A DNA stretch of 14,900 nt. It comes from Verrucomicrobiales bacterium. Its GTDB lineage: Bacteria; Verrucomicrobiota; Verrucomicrobiia; Verrucomicrobiales; DEV007. The notes under the pieces were generated by a model. It was not told the origin of the DNA. It worked only from the letters and a program-made list of their open reading frames with translations, and did not search any database. Below, one piece after another: positions 1-8,252 of this stretch. Every line of letters begins with the position of its first letter. The first letter of the stretch is position 1. Made by a program: the position numbers and the translations under genes. Location: contig PAPL01000048.1 of the NCBI GenBank assembly GCA_002708885.1, forward strand, positions 9,472 through 24,371. Reading direction: 5' to 3'.

Positions 1-1722
1 ATCGCCGCCATTGAGAAAATTGCCACTAAGCGTTTCGCTAAACTCGATGCCAAACTTGCTAAGGACTTAGAAAAAAATCTTACCGGATTGTCAGATAATG
101 TTCTCATTGCCAATCATCGTAAACGTGAACAGAGCTGGCATTACACTACCGAAAAGCCGGCCCCTGATTGGTCCGCTGTGGGATTCAGAGCTCAGGAGGC
201 AAAATGGAAGTCAGGGATAGCGCCCTTTGGCGGATCAGTACCCAATGAAAAAGGAAAGACCCCTTGGACCACACCAGACATTTGGCTTCAGACGAGTTTT
301 CAGCTGACCGTTGTTCCAAAAGCACTGAAAATGCAGGTTTACCATGACGAGGACATTGAAATTTATCTAAATGGTCAGCAAATAGCTAAGCGAACGGGTT
401 TTGTTACCAAGTACATTGAAGTGCCACTCGACCAAAAAGCGGCGTCCGCTTTGCAGACAGGCAGGAACGTAGTGTCAGTTCATGTGAAGAATAATGGCGG
501 AGGACAATTCTTCGACATGAGTCTTGAAGCGGTTGAGGCATCCAAAGCACCGGTTAACATTGCGGATTTAATTAGGGACAGAGGGAAAGAAGTATTTAGT
601 GAGGATCAGATTACCACTTATCGTCAATTTGTTAATGATCTGAAAAAAATCAGAGCACCCAAGCCAAGCGGGCCGATGCAGGCCATGGTAGTTAAAGAAT
701 TTGGAACTAATGCAGAACAGATGCATGTCCATTACAGAGGCAATGCGAACGTTAAGGGTGATCCCGTTGATCCAGCTTTTCCTCCTATAATCAGTAACAA
801 AAAGGTGACCATTCCTGCCCCAAAGCCGGGCCAGAAAACGACAGGCCGCAGGAAGGTCCTTGCTCAGTGGATGACCGAGCCTAATAATCCGAGAACTTCT
901 CGTGTCGCGGTTAACAGGGTTTGGCAAAACCATTTTGGGAAAGGTATTTCTTCGAGCCCAAGTGACTTTGGTTATCTTGGTGTTAAGGCGACTCACCCCG
1001 AGTTACTGGACTGGATGGCCACGGAATTTGTTAGAAGAAAATGGAGCGTCAAGGAACTGCAACGTATGATCATGCTTTCGAAGACTTACCAAATGTCATC
1101 AAGGGCACAAAAGGAGGCCCTCGCAAAGGATCCCCAAAATAATCTTGTTTGGAGATTCAATATGCGTCGAATGAGTGCTGAGGAGATTCGCGATAATATT
1201 TTAGCAGTTACAGGTCAATTGAATCTTAAAATGGGAGGTGAGAGTTTTTATTCCAAGCTTGATGAGGCTGTATTAGCGACATCGTCCACGAAAGGTGGAA
1301 AGTGGGGAAATTCTCCCGTTGAAGAGCAGAACCGCAGAGCAGTTTACATTAAAATCAAACGTTCACTTAAGGATCCTATGTTAACTGGCTTTGATTTTGC
1401 TGACACTGACGCACCTTGCCCTCAGAGGTTTACAACTACTGTTGCAACGCAGGCATTAAATATGATTAACAGTAATTTTGTGAATGAAAAGGCTGCTATT
1501 TTTGCCAAGCGCCTTGAGGAAGAGGTCAATGGGGACATGAGTGCTCGTATCAAGAGAGGCCTGGAGATAGTTACCTGCAAACCTGCTAATCCAAAGTCCT
1601 TAGAAATAGTGAACCGAATGATCAAAACGCTTAAAGAAGAGCATGGATTGGATGATCAGAGCGCGCTGCAAAGATTCTGTCTAGTGGCATTGAACATGAA
1701 TGAGTTTATATTTGTTGATTAA
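1..1722 (+). CDS. PSD1-type protein (DUF1549/DUF1553 family), 5' end outside window
   Basis: The reading frame is open from base 1, so the gene begins before the window. A TTG at 88 is not a convincing start, because coding continues upstream of it. About 573 residues are visible. Roughly residues 55-180 look like a galactose-binding/jelly-roll type beta-sandwich (for example DEDIEIYLNGQ, then a GRNVVSVHVKN strand). From about residue 210 to the end is a DUF1553 domain: HVHYRGNANVKGDPVDP, then RRKVLAQWMTEPNNPRTSRV, NRVWQNHFGKGI, and THPELLDWMATEFVRRKWSV. In this family the missing N-terminus normally carries a cytochrome-c-like domain and DUF1549; that is family knowledge and is not visible here. 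The protein is probably exported, with unknown function. A DUF1501 gene follows after 51 bases, the usual pairing in planctomycetes and verrucomicrobia. Confidence 0.9.
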   Translation: MAAIEKIATKRFAKLDAKLAKDLEKNLTGLSDNVLIANHRKREQSWHYTTEKPAPDWSAVGFRAQEAKWKSGIAPFGGSVPNEKGKTPWTTPDIWLQTSFQLTVVPKALKMQVYHDEDIEIYLNGQQIAKRTGFVTKYIEVPLDQKAASALQTGRNVVSVHVKNNGGGQFFDMSLEAVEASKAPVNIADLIRDRGKEVFSEDQITTYRQFVNDLKKIRAPKPSGPMQAMVVKEFGTNAEQMHVHYRGNANVKGDPVDPAFPPIISNKKVTIPAPKPGQKTTGRRKVLAQWMTEPNNPRTSRVAVNRVWQNHFGKGISSSPSDFGYLGVKATHPELLDWMATEFVRRKWSVKELQRMIMLSKTYQMSSRAQKEALAKDPQNNLVWRFNMRRMSAEEIRDNILAVTGQLNLKMGGESFYSKLDEAVLATSSTKGGKWGNSPVEEQNRRAVYIKIKRSLKDPMLTGFDFADTDAPCPQRFTTTVATQALNMINSNFVNEKAAIFAKRLEEEVNGDMSARIKRGLEIVTCKPANPKSLEIVNRMIKTLKEEHGLDDQSALQRFCLVALNMNEFIFVD

Positions 1723-1773
1723 TAACCGCTAAAATAATAGATAATTTACATCCCATAAAAGAAAGAACAGACC

Positions 1774-3228
1774 ATGAAATTACCACGTAATACATTCTGC
1801 GGACAAACCAATCGTCGAGAATTCATGCACACTGTAGGTGGAGGCTTCACATCAATGGCTCTCACAGGAATGCTCGCAAATGATGGATTTTTCAAATCCT
1901 CAGCAAACGCGGCCACGGGCAACCCACTTTATCCGAAGCCTCAGATGATGCCTGCTAAGGCAAAATCCGTCATATTTCTTTTCATGTATGGCGGTCCTAG
2001 TCACGTGGACACTTTTGATCATAAACCAAAACTTTATCCTTTGGATGGACAAACTATTGACGTAAAGACTCATGGCCGAGGCGGTAAAAAGAACAAGGGT
2101 CGTGTAGTCGGCCCAAAGTGGTCCTTTAAACCGTACGGGCAGTGCGGGAAAATGGTATCGGAACTTTTCCCTCACGTTGGAACCTGCGTTGATGATATCG
2201 CATTCATTCATTCTATGACGGCCGATTCACCAATTCATGGATCTGCCATGCTGATGATGAATAGTGGATCTTTGATCAGTGGCAAGCCTTCATTAGGTTC
2301 GTGGGTAAACTACGGGCTCGGATCTGTTAATCAGAATTTGCCTGGCTATGTAGTAATGCTTGATCATACTGGGGGTCCCATTTCTGGTGCAAAGAATTGG
2401 ACTTCCGGTTACATGCCAGCCTCATATCAGGGTACGGTTTTCCGTCCCACAGGAGATCCAATTCTCAATCTCAAACATTCCAAGGGAATGGATTCTCTTG
2501 AGCAAAGGAAAGTCATTACATCTTTAAACCAATTAAATTCTCAACACCTTTCAGGCCGTGAGGATAATTCAGATCTTAGTGCTCGTATTGCCAGTTATGA
2601 GCTTGCCTATAATATGCAATCCACTGCGCCTGAGGCCATAGATGTGGATTCTGAACCTCAGCACGTGAAAGACCTGTATGGACTTGATGGTTCTAGGACT
2701 GATGATTTTGCACGTAAATGCATTCTTTCAAGAAGATTAGTGGAACGCGGAGTTAGATTCATACAGGTATATTCTGGAGGAGCACACAATGATTCGAACT
2801 GGGACGCGCACGGTGATCTTAAAAAGAATCATGATTATCATTGTGGCCGCACGGATAAGCCCATTGCCGGGCTCTTGAAAGATTTAAAGCAGAGGGGCCT
2901 CTTAGACGAAACTTTGGTAGTTTGGGGAGGTGAGTTCGGAAGGCAACCAACTGCTGAATATGCAAAAGGAACAGGCAGAGATCATAATAGCTTTGGTTTT
3001 ACCATGTGGATGGCAGGTGGAGGAATTAAGGGTGGTGTCAGCGTGGGAACAACAGATGAGTTAGGAAGTAAGGCGGTTGAAGATCCATATCATGTGAAGA
3101 ATCTTCATGCGACTGTTCTTAATCTTATGGGCCTTGATCAAAATAATTTGAGTTATTTTTATAATGGTCTGGACCAAAAATTAGTCGGCGTTGAGGGAGC
3201 TGACCCCATTCATCAGGCCATGGCCTAA
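1774..3228 (+). CDS. DUF1501 family protein with Tat-type signal
   Basis: This 484-residue protein belongs to DUF1501, a family related to the alkaline phosphatase/sulfatase fold. The N-terminus has a twin-arginine motif (NRREFM, Arg14-Arg15) followed by a Gly/Ala-rich hydrophobic stretch, so folded export by the Tat route is likely. Family landmarks are GGPSHVDTFD (about residues 73-82), WGGEFGR (384-390) and GRDHN (401-405) followed by MAGGGIKGG. The Asp and His residues in these motifs are placed like metal ligands in the phosphatase superfamily, but no substrate is established for DUF1501. The ATG at 1774 is preceded by an A/G-rich stretch with only a weak ribosome site. The gene lies 51 bases after the PSD1-type gene and 29 bases before tilS. 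The length is normal for the family and no key motif is missing. Confidence 0.93.
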   Translation: MKLPRNTFCGQTNRREFMHTVGGGFTSMALTGMLANDGFFKSSANAATGNPLYPKPQMMPAKAKSVIFLFMYGGPSHVDTFDHKPKLYPLDGQTIDVKTHGRGGKKNKGRVVGPKWSFKPYGQCGKMVSELFPHVGTCVDDIAFIHSMTADSPIHGSAMLMMNSGSLISGKPSLGSWVNYGLGSVNQNLPGYVVMLDHTGGPISGAKNWTSGYMPASYQGTVFRPTGDPILNLKHSKGMDSLEQRKVITSLNQLNSQHLSGREDNSDLSARIASYELAYNMQSTAPEAIDVDSEPQHVKDLYGLDGSRTDDFARKCILSRRLVERGVRFIQVYSGGAHNDSNWDAHGDLKKNHDYHCGRTDKPIAGLLKDLKQRGLLDETLVVWGGEFGRQPTAEYAKGTGRDHNSFGFTMWMAGGGIKGGVSVGTTDELGSKAVEDPYHVKNLHATVLNLMGLDQNNLSYFYNGLDQKLVGVEGADPIHQAMA

Positions 3229-3257
3229 AGGATCCTATGTACAGCAGTGACTGAGGT

Positions 3258-4208
3258 GTGATTTTTCCGAGCCCTGAAACTGCTGAAATCAGCAATCGAA
3301 AACGTTATCTCGTAGGAGTCTCTGGAGGACGCGATTCAGTAGCACTTTTGCACTGGCTCAAATATGATGTGCGTTGCAGGGACATTATTGTTTGCCACTT
3401 AAACCATTCATTGAGGGGTAGGGATTCTGGTTCAGATGCGAGGTTCGTTCGTAATCTCGCGAAGAGTTATAATTACCAATTTGAATCTGAAAAGAAGGAT
3501 GTTCGCAAAATCTCTGAGCAGAAAAAATCTTCGATTGAAGTCACTGCTAGAGACGAGCGATTAGTTTTTTTTGCGAAGGTTTCAAGAAAGTGGCGATGCA
3601 AGCGCGTCATATTAGCCCACCATGCCGATGACAATGTTGAGACTGTACTGATGAATCTTTTTCGAGGATCGGGAAAATTAACCGGGATACGAAAGGAATC
3701 TAAGATCATATCTGATGGTGTAAGTCTTGAGTTACTAAGACCTTTCCTTTCCATTTGGCGTAGCGATATTGATTCTTATGTCACGGAAAAAAATATAGAT
3801 TACCGGGAAGATACAAGTAATCGGAGCAATGAGTTCTTGCGTAACCGGGTACGTAACACCCTCATTCCTAGTCTAAGAAAAATTTTCCAGCGTGATATAA
3901 CGAAGTCAGTTTCAAGAGCGGCAGAAGTTTCGATGAGAGAATCAGATATGATTGATCAGATTCTTTCATCCACTGAATTTTCATGGATTAATAAAAAGCA
4001 GCTACCATTACCTAAGCTCGATAAATTAAACGATGCGTTACAGGCACGAGCGATATTATCTTGGTTAAGAAAGGCCAATGTTCCAGGAGTTGGATTTAGA
4101 GAAGTGGAACTGGTCAGATCTTTAATTAAAGACGAATCGACTGCCAAGGTTAATCTGCCAGGCGGCAAGCATGCGCGTCGCAGGAATAAGGTAATTTTTA
4201 TTGATTAA
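3258..4208 (+). CDS. tilS: tRNA(Ile)-lysidine synthetase TilS
   Basis: TilS ligates lysine to C34 of the CAU-anticodon tRNA-Ile using ATP, which lets the tRNA read AUA codons; it acts in the cytoplasm and is normally essential. The N-type ATP pyrophosphatase PP-loop is SGGRDS (residues 22-27). Other TilS signatures are HLNHSLRG (47-54), HHADDNVETVLMNLFRGSG (from residue 121), LLRPFL, and EDTSNRSNEFLRNRVR with the family's RNR element. At 316 residues it is a short-form TilS, close in length to the Aquifex enzyme and lacking most of the large C-terminal region of E. coli TilS. An in-frame TGA at 3252-3254 sits just upstream, so the GTG at 3258 is the only sensible start. It follows DUF1501 by 29 bases. 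Its TAA directly abuts the stop codon of the convergent gene. Confidence 0.95.
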   Translation: MIFPSPETAEISNRKRYLVGVSGGRDSVALLHWLKYDVRCRDIIVCHLNHSLRGRDSGSDARFVRNLAKSYNYQFESEKKDVRKISEQKKSSIEVTARDERLVFFAKVSRKWRCKRVILAHHADDNVETVLMNLFRGSGKLTGIRKESKIISDGVSLELLRPFLSIWRSDIDSYVTEKNIDYREDTSNRSNEFLRNRVRNTLIPSLRKIFQRDITKSVSRAAEVSMRESDMIDQILSSTEFSWINKKQLPLPKLDKLNDALQARAILSWLRKANVPGVGFREVELVRSLIKDESTAKVNLPGGKHARRRNKVIFID

Positions 4209-4221
4209 TTACTGTTTTTTT
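4190..4221 (+). terminator. Possible weak intrinsic terminator spanning the tilS stop codon
   Basis: GTAATT at 4191-4196 and AATTAC at 4207-4212 form a 6-bp perfect inverted repeat (a flanking G-T wobble can extend it) with a 10-base loop. It is followed by TG and seven T residues (4215-4221). The stem is A+T-rich, so the hairpin would be weak. The position fits tilS termination, since no intergenic space exists and any terminator must overlap coding sequence. On the opposite strand no T tract follows the stem. Confidence 0.3.
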
Positions 4222-6335
4222 GGCCAATTCAAATGCTGGCGAAGGAATTCGAATGTTTCTTTTCCATTAATCGTATGAGGGCCAACGAACCATTCAATTT
4301 TTGTTCTTTCACCGATGCCAAGCTTCGCCGAATAGAGATTTCTGACCTTTGCAAATTCGTAAGCTACTGTCTCGTCTGGGGCAACACCATCAAAGTGTCC
4401 CCTCTCCACCATAAAAGGTCGCGGAGCAATGAGCGTAGCCATTTCCGCATAATTAAAAGTACTTCCCAGATCCCACTCGAAAATTTCATACTCTCCGCTC
4501 CAAACGTAACTGTATTTTGATCTGGTAGATGCATTTTTCCAGACCCACTCATTGAAGTCTGCTGAACATATAGAGAGACAATAATTTGATACGAGAGGAG
4601 GAATACGCATAGCAGATTTTCCTCCATATGATAGGCCGTAAAAACCGATCCGTTCTTTGTCTGCAAATTCGAGTGATCCTAGCCAGTCAGTGATTTGTTG
4701 ATGTTGTGGTACCATTATAGAAAAGAGTGTTTTTCCTATTGCGTTGGCTTTGAATTGAAGGGCCCGGAACCGGTCCTGAAAAATGTATATGTTTTGTGGT
4801 GCAAAAGTTACAAATCCGAGATTGGCGAGTTCAGTTGTAAAGGCCTTATAATAATGATGATCTTTTTCCCCTATCGTGGACTGGGGCCGGCCCTCTAGTC
4901 CGTGCTGGCAAACCACAACGGGTCTTTTTTCTCCTTCTTTTATGTCTTTTGGAATCACAAGTATTCCATAAGCGAAGAGACCCTGATCGCCTCCAAAGAC
5001 ATCCAATACCACCTCGTAGGTAAGGACTTTTTCTGTTTCACTGATGAGTCTGGTCCTTGGATTCGCGGGTACAAGATCATCATCAAATTGACCAATTACC
5101 TCTGACGCAAATTTTTTTCTATAGGGCTCTATGCTGGCCTGAAACTTTTCCATTGAAGAGGTGTCTAGTTTGGAAAAATAAAGTCTCCTAGTTTCTGCGC
5201 TCTGATCTAAAAGTTGTTGGTTATGTCTATCAATTTCATTGAAGGCCCGCTCCTGAACGTTGCCCAGTTCTTTTACCGGGAGCGCAATGGCCTCATGTAT
5301 TTTTACATTCTGATCCATGTAAGTACTTATGTCTCCTGCCCTTAGACCCGCTCTCTTTATTTCCGATGATATCTGGTCTGGCCTGAAACTGGGTACTTTT
5401 CCGGGTTTGCCTCCGGTCCCTCTAGGAACTGTAATTTCAGGAGCCTGAGAAGGATCAATGACTAGGACTCGGGGTCGAATGATCTTGGCAATCTCAGCGT
5501 CTCCGAAGTCATTGAGCAGGCCAAATACGTTCCTATAAGCAGGTTCATCCCATACCCTTTCTCTTTTACCGAAGTGACCAATGATCCAGGCACGTTCGAT
5601 CCGCTCATCAACGGCTGCAGCATGAAAAGCAATGAGCCCACCTTCACCGTCTCCGGCTACCCCAATGCCTTTGTTATTATTTCCCAGAGCATCGATGATA
5701 GCTGATACTTTTTGAACTTCATAGCCGATCAGGTGTCTGCCAAGCTCAAAAGCGGACCTGTAGAGGAATTCACGATTAGTAATCTTTCTATGCTTTGTCT
5801 TGCGATCAATGAGGACTGGTACAAAGACACGGTGACCATTCGCTGCAAGTGTCTGTGGTCTCGTTGTCGTGGCAAAACTTTCAGGATCGGGAATATAAAT
5901 GGTTGTGAATTCAGCGTTTTGAGGTTCGATCAATAGTCCTTCTACTGAGACTCCTCCAAAGGCCTGTAATCGAAAATTTCGGACGGAGTATTCTGGAACC
6001 TCATGTATAATTACGCCTGTCAGGATTTCAGATCCCTTTACCCTTTCATCACGAACACCGATAATGTGTTTTAGTTTTTTACGATGTTCAGACAGATCAA
6101 TACCATTAAGCGTTTTGGTCCTGGCATTTCTTTTGACAACGGCCTGATCAATTTTTTTTAGGAGAAATGCATCCGCAGTATCAACTAGCTTAGAAGCAAT
6201 ATCACCTTCCCAATCAAGTGCGGCAGTCCCTTTAAGAGGATTAGCATTAACTGATAATGTGTTTATCAATAAGAATTCGATCAGAAATAATAGATAAAGA
6301 AATGCGGCATTCTGATTGAGTAAGTAGCGGAACAT
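4209..6335 (-). CDS. Secreted two-module alpha/beta-hydrolase (acetyl-xylan-esterase/dienelactone-hydrolase-like)
   Basis: This is a 708-residue exported protein. The N-terminal hydrophobic stretch (about residues 11-27) ends with VNA at 29-31, consistent with a signal peptide. The C-terminal module is a complete alpha/beta-hydrolase: QHGLEG oxyanion region (His478), nucleophile elbow GLSYGG with Ser569, FDGVAPDE supplying Asp649, and GPHTING with His687. The N-terminal module (about residues 100-300) also has a hydrolase-like layout, but its elbow reads GDGEGG (228-233) with Glu231 where Ser is expected. It may therefore be a non-catalytic copy. The fold resembles the AXE1/dienelactone hydrolase group, so carbohydrate ester or peptide-type substrates are possible; the true substrate is unknown. 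The ATG at 6335 has no visible Shine-Dalgarno sequence. It lies 55 bases downstream of the YdcF-like gene on the same strand and ends against tilS. Confidence 0.85.
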   Translation of the reverse strand: MFRYLLNQNAAFLYLLFLIEFLLINTLSVNANPLKGTAALDWEGDIASKLVDTADAFLLKKIDQAVVKRNARTKTLNGIDLSEHRKKLKHIIGVRDERVKGSEILTGVIIHEVPEYSVRNFRLQAFGGVSVEGLLIEPQNAEFTTIYIPDPESFATTTRPQTLAANGHRVFVPVLIDRKTKHRKITNREFLYRSAFELGRHLIGYEVQKVSAIIDALGNNNKGIGVAGDGEGGLIAFHAAAVDERIERAWIIGHFGKRERVWDEPAYRNVFGLLNDFGDAEIAKIIRPRVLVIDPSQAPEITVPRGTGGKPGKVPSFRPDQISSEIKRAGLRAGDISTYMDQNVKIHEAIALPVKELGNVQERAFNEIDRHNQQLLDQSAETRRLYFSKLDTSSMEKFQASIEPYRKKFASEVIGQFDDDLVPANPRTRLISETEKVLTYEVVLDVFGGDQGLFAYGILVIPKDIKEGEKRPVVVCQHGLEGRPQSTIGEKDHHYYKAFTTELANLGFVTFAPQNIYIFQDRFRALQFKANAIGKTLFSIMVPQHQQITDWLGSLEFADKERIGFYGLSYGGKSAMRIPPLVSNYCLSICSADFNEWVWKNASTRSKYSYVWSGEYEIFEWDLGSTFNYAEMATLIAPRPFMVERGHFDGVAPDETVAYEFAKVRNLYSAKLGIGERTKIEWFVGPHTINGKETFEFLRQHLNWPKKQ

Positions 6336-6346
6336 TATTTTATATT

Positions 6347-6387
6347 ATTGAAAATCAGAACATGATGGAAAGAACTTTGATTTCAAT
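6347..6387. repeat. Imperfect inverted repeat in the YdcF-like/hydrolase intergenic region
   Basis: ATTGAAAATCA (6347-6357) and TGATTTCAAT (6378-6387) are inverted copies with one bulged A, giving 10 bp of pairing around a 20-base spacer. The element occupies most of the 55-base gap between the YdcF-like stop and the hydrolase start. In the minus-strand mRNA it could form a hairpin upstream of the hydrolase start codon. On the plus strand it is followed by a short T tract (6387-6391). Function is unknown. Confidence 0.45.
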
Positions 6388-6390
6388 TTT

Positions 6391-7056
6391 TCACCTTCCG
6401 CTGTCCGTTAATAACTCATAAAGATAAGCAATCGATTCAAAGATGGTACTTTTGACTCCAGCGCTCGTTTTCATCCATTTTTCAGCTTCATAGGATACCG
6501 GCGGCAAGGCAATAATTCCTATCTGATCTTTTGTCCCAAATACTTTTTTGACAGTGATCCAGCTACGGCGCGCATGCACATTTAGTGTGACAAGGTCAAA
6601 AGGACTTGACCCGATATTGTTTTTTTCAAATTCACTTTTCAGGTTTACTGCAGCACTGAAGGTTCTGTGCCTGAGTTGTTTGCTGGCGGGAGCCAAATGT
6701 ATTTTTTCTTGTGGAACCCCGAGTTCAATTAGTGTTGCGGCGCCCATTTGATTATAAGTTTTGTACTTTTCTGATATATAATAGCCTCTTTCAAGTCTCG
6801 GACCGATTAGCCATAAGGATTCGTAATTATTTTTTTCGTCGTTAAAAATTTCTGCCACTTGTTCCATCGAATTATCTGCCATCCATGATTCAACGACCAG
6901 AATTTTGGCATTAGGAACTTTATTTGTGACGGCCAGGAAATCATGCGATGAGAATAAAATTACTGAAGCACTTGTGATTATTATAAGCGTTAGCCCCAGA
7001 ATTACCGGCCAAGTTGGTAACCATACATTGCGTTTTTTAAAGAACTTAAAACCCAT
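6391..7056 (-). CDS. Membrane-anchored YdcF/SanA-like (DUF218-related) protein
   Basis: This 221-residue protein has a basic N-terminus (FKFFKKR) and one transmembrane helix at about residues 16-36, followed by an extracytoplasmic domain. The domain opens with a beta strand and turn reading AKILVVESWMADNSM (about 50-64), then LWLIGPRLERGY, and a GAATLIELGVPQEKI segment. This resembles the Rossmann-like DUF218 domain of YdcF, SanA and ElyC, in which the strand after the membrane anchor and the LGVP..I element are recurrent. Those relatives are linked to envelope or peptidoglycan-precursor functions; the link here is by family resemblance only. It lies 18 bases after the YhaM-like gene and probably shares its transcript. 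The start ATG at 7056 has no evident Shine-Dalgarno sequence. Confidence 0.7.
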   Translation of the reverse strand: MGFKFFKKRNVWLPTWPVILGLTLIIITSASVILFSSHDFLAVTNKVPNAKILVVESWMADNSMEQVAEIFNDEKNNYESLWLIGPRLERGYYISEKYKTYNQMGAATLIELGVPQEKIHLAPASKQLRHRTFSAAVNLKSEFEKNNIGSSPFDLVTLNVHARRSWITVKKVFGTKDQIGIIALPPVSYEAEKWMKTSAGVKSTIFESIAYLYELLTDSGR

Positions 7057-7074
7057 TGTAAGATTGATCAGAAG

Positions 7075-8139
7075 TTAATGATCATTGGGTTCAACTTGGT
7101 CAGAGGATGTGTAATATTTTTCCAAGGGCCTAACAATATTCGTTTCTAGGGCCCAGACTTTACTTAGCACTTCTTGTGATAGGAGCTCCTGCTCTTCATA
7201 GCCTTGATAAATCATTTCTATCTTAGCATCAATGTTATCAATATGATGAAGTATGAGTGCTTCTGGTGTTTTAGGTAGGACCGGTGATCCGTATTCTATT
7301 TTTCCATGATGTGATAATATGAGATGAATGAGGTGAATCCTTGCCTTTTCACTGCTCGGCTCAATCAGTTCCCATTCTTCACCTGATTCCGATTCAGTTT
7401 CTCGCCATAATGTATTTACTATTTCTGCTCCAATGGATATGTGACCAGTAAGTTCCGCTCGAAAATCGTAAGGCATTGTAAATCCATCCTTTGGGTAAGT
7501 ATTCTCCCACATTTTTCCACAATCATGGAAAAGAACACCCGAGATCAGTAAGTCACGGTTCAGATTCTTGTAAGCTGAACATATACCTTCTGCGCTCCTG
7601 ATCATTTGTGCCACATGTTCAATGAGTCCGCCTCGACGGGCATGATGTAGGTTACGCGCTCCTGCCGAACGCTTGAAACGATCGCCGAACCGATCTAAAA
7701 ATTTTGTGCAGATGGCCCGAAACCTAGGATCTGACAGTGACTCACAAACTGATTGGATATAATTATAATCTTCTGTTTGCTTTGACTTAGTTTCTTCAGT
7801 TCCGGCAAGGACATTGGCGATTTCTTCTTCTTCGAGATTAGATAATTTCCAGTCCCGAGCATCGATCCCATATTCGTTGCTTGACCAGTGCCCTTGTATC
7901 TTTACCCATTCATTTCCATTCAAGGATTCTGCCTGCGAGAACGCGGCTGAATCTTGCCATGCTTTTAGCTTTATTGATCCGGTGGAATCACAAAGTTCTA
8001 CTTCGTAATATGGATTTCCGTTTCGGGTCTGTTTACGTACCGAACCAGAAATTTGGCCGCACACAGAATATTCACCCGGATTAGAAGGCACACTATTTTT
8101 GAGTTCGGCAATTATTATTTGTTCCATGAATTTATACAT
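7075..8139 (-). CDS. YhaM-like 3'-5' exoribonuclease (OB-fold plus HD domain)
   Basis: This 354-residue protein has the two-part architecture of YhaM. An N-terminal OB-fold nucleic-acid-binding domain (about residues 10-105; PYYEVELCDSTGSIKLKAW) is followed by an HD phosphohydrolase domain. HD residues seen in order are His165/His166, His175 (GLIEH), His205-Asp206 (LFHDCGK), His233 (LTGHISIG), His277-His278 (LSHHGK) and Asp301 (HHIDNIDAK). These match the metal-binding set of the family. In Bacillus, YhaM degrades RNA and single-stranded DNA in the 3'-5' direction in the cytoplasm. An alternative start is Met5; neither start has a clear ribosome site. It is the first gene of a minus-strand group and diverges from the small genes leading to uvrB. 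Confidence 0.88.
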   Translation of the reverse strand: MYKFMEQIIIAELKNSVPSNPGEYSVCGQISGSVRKQTRNGNPYYEVELCDSTGSIKLKAWQDSAAFSQAESLNGNEWVKIQGHWSSNEYGIDARDWKLSNLEEEEIANVLAGTEETKSKQTEDYNYIQSVCESLSDPRFRAICTKFLDRFGDRFKRSAGARNLHHARRGGLIEHVAQMIRSAEGICSAYKNLNRDLLISGVLFHDCGKMWENTYPKDGFTMPYDFRAELTGHISIGAEIVNTLWRETESESGEEWELIEPSSEKARIHLIHLILSHHGKIEYGSPVLPKTPEALILHHIDNIDAKIEMIYQGYEEQELLSQEVLSKVWALETNIVRPLEKYYTSSDQVEPNDH

Positions 8140-8183
8140 TCAAGAGATTCTGCGGCAGAAGAAAGAGTATTTTTAGTCGACAT

Positions 8184-8214
8184 TTGTTAATAAAGGTTTA
8201 ATATTAACTATAAC
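8184..8214 (+). promoter_or_regulatory. Candidate sigma70-type promoter
   Basis: TTGTTA (8184-8189) and TATAAC (8209-8214) resemble -35 and -10 boxes but with a 19-base spacer, longer than the 17-base optimum. The pair lies in the 113-base divergent region between the YhaM-like gene and the small + strand genes, where a promoter is expected. Transcription would start near 8221. A perfect TATAAT at 8246-8251 is too close to the ATG at 8253 to serve that gene. Confidence 0.25.
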
Positions 8215-8229
8215 GAATGAAAGATTCGT
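8213..8229. repeat. Short inverted repeat in the divergent promoter region
   Basis: ACGAAT (8213-8218) and ATTCGT (8224-8229) form a perfect 6-bp inverted repeat around GAAAG. It overlaps the end of the candidate -10 box and the predicted transcription start, so it could be an operator or a 5'-leader hairpin. It is short enough to be chance. Confidence 0.3.
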
Positions 8230-8252
8230 ATTAATTCACCGTTTATATAATA

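Noticed and set aside
568..996. 142-codon minus-strand frame inside the PSD1-type gene
   Set aside because: It lies fully opposite a well-supported DUF1553 coding region and has no recognisable motif.
8246..8251. Perfect TATAAT as promoter of the 40-residue gene
   Set aside because: It ends one base before the ATG, so transcription would start inside the gene, and no suitable -35 box lies 17 bases upstream.
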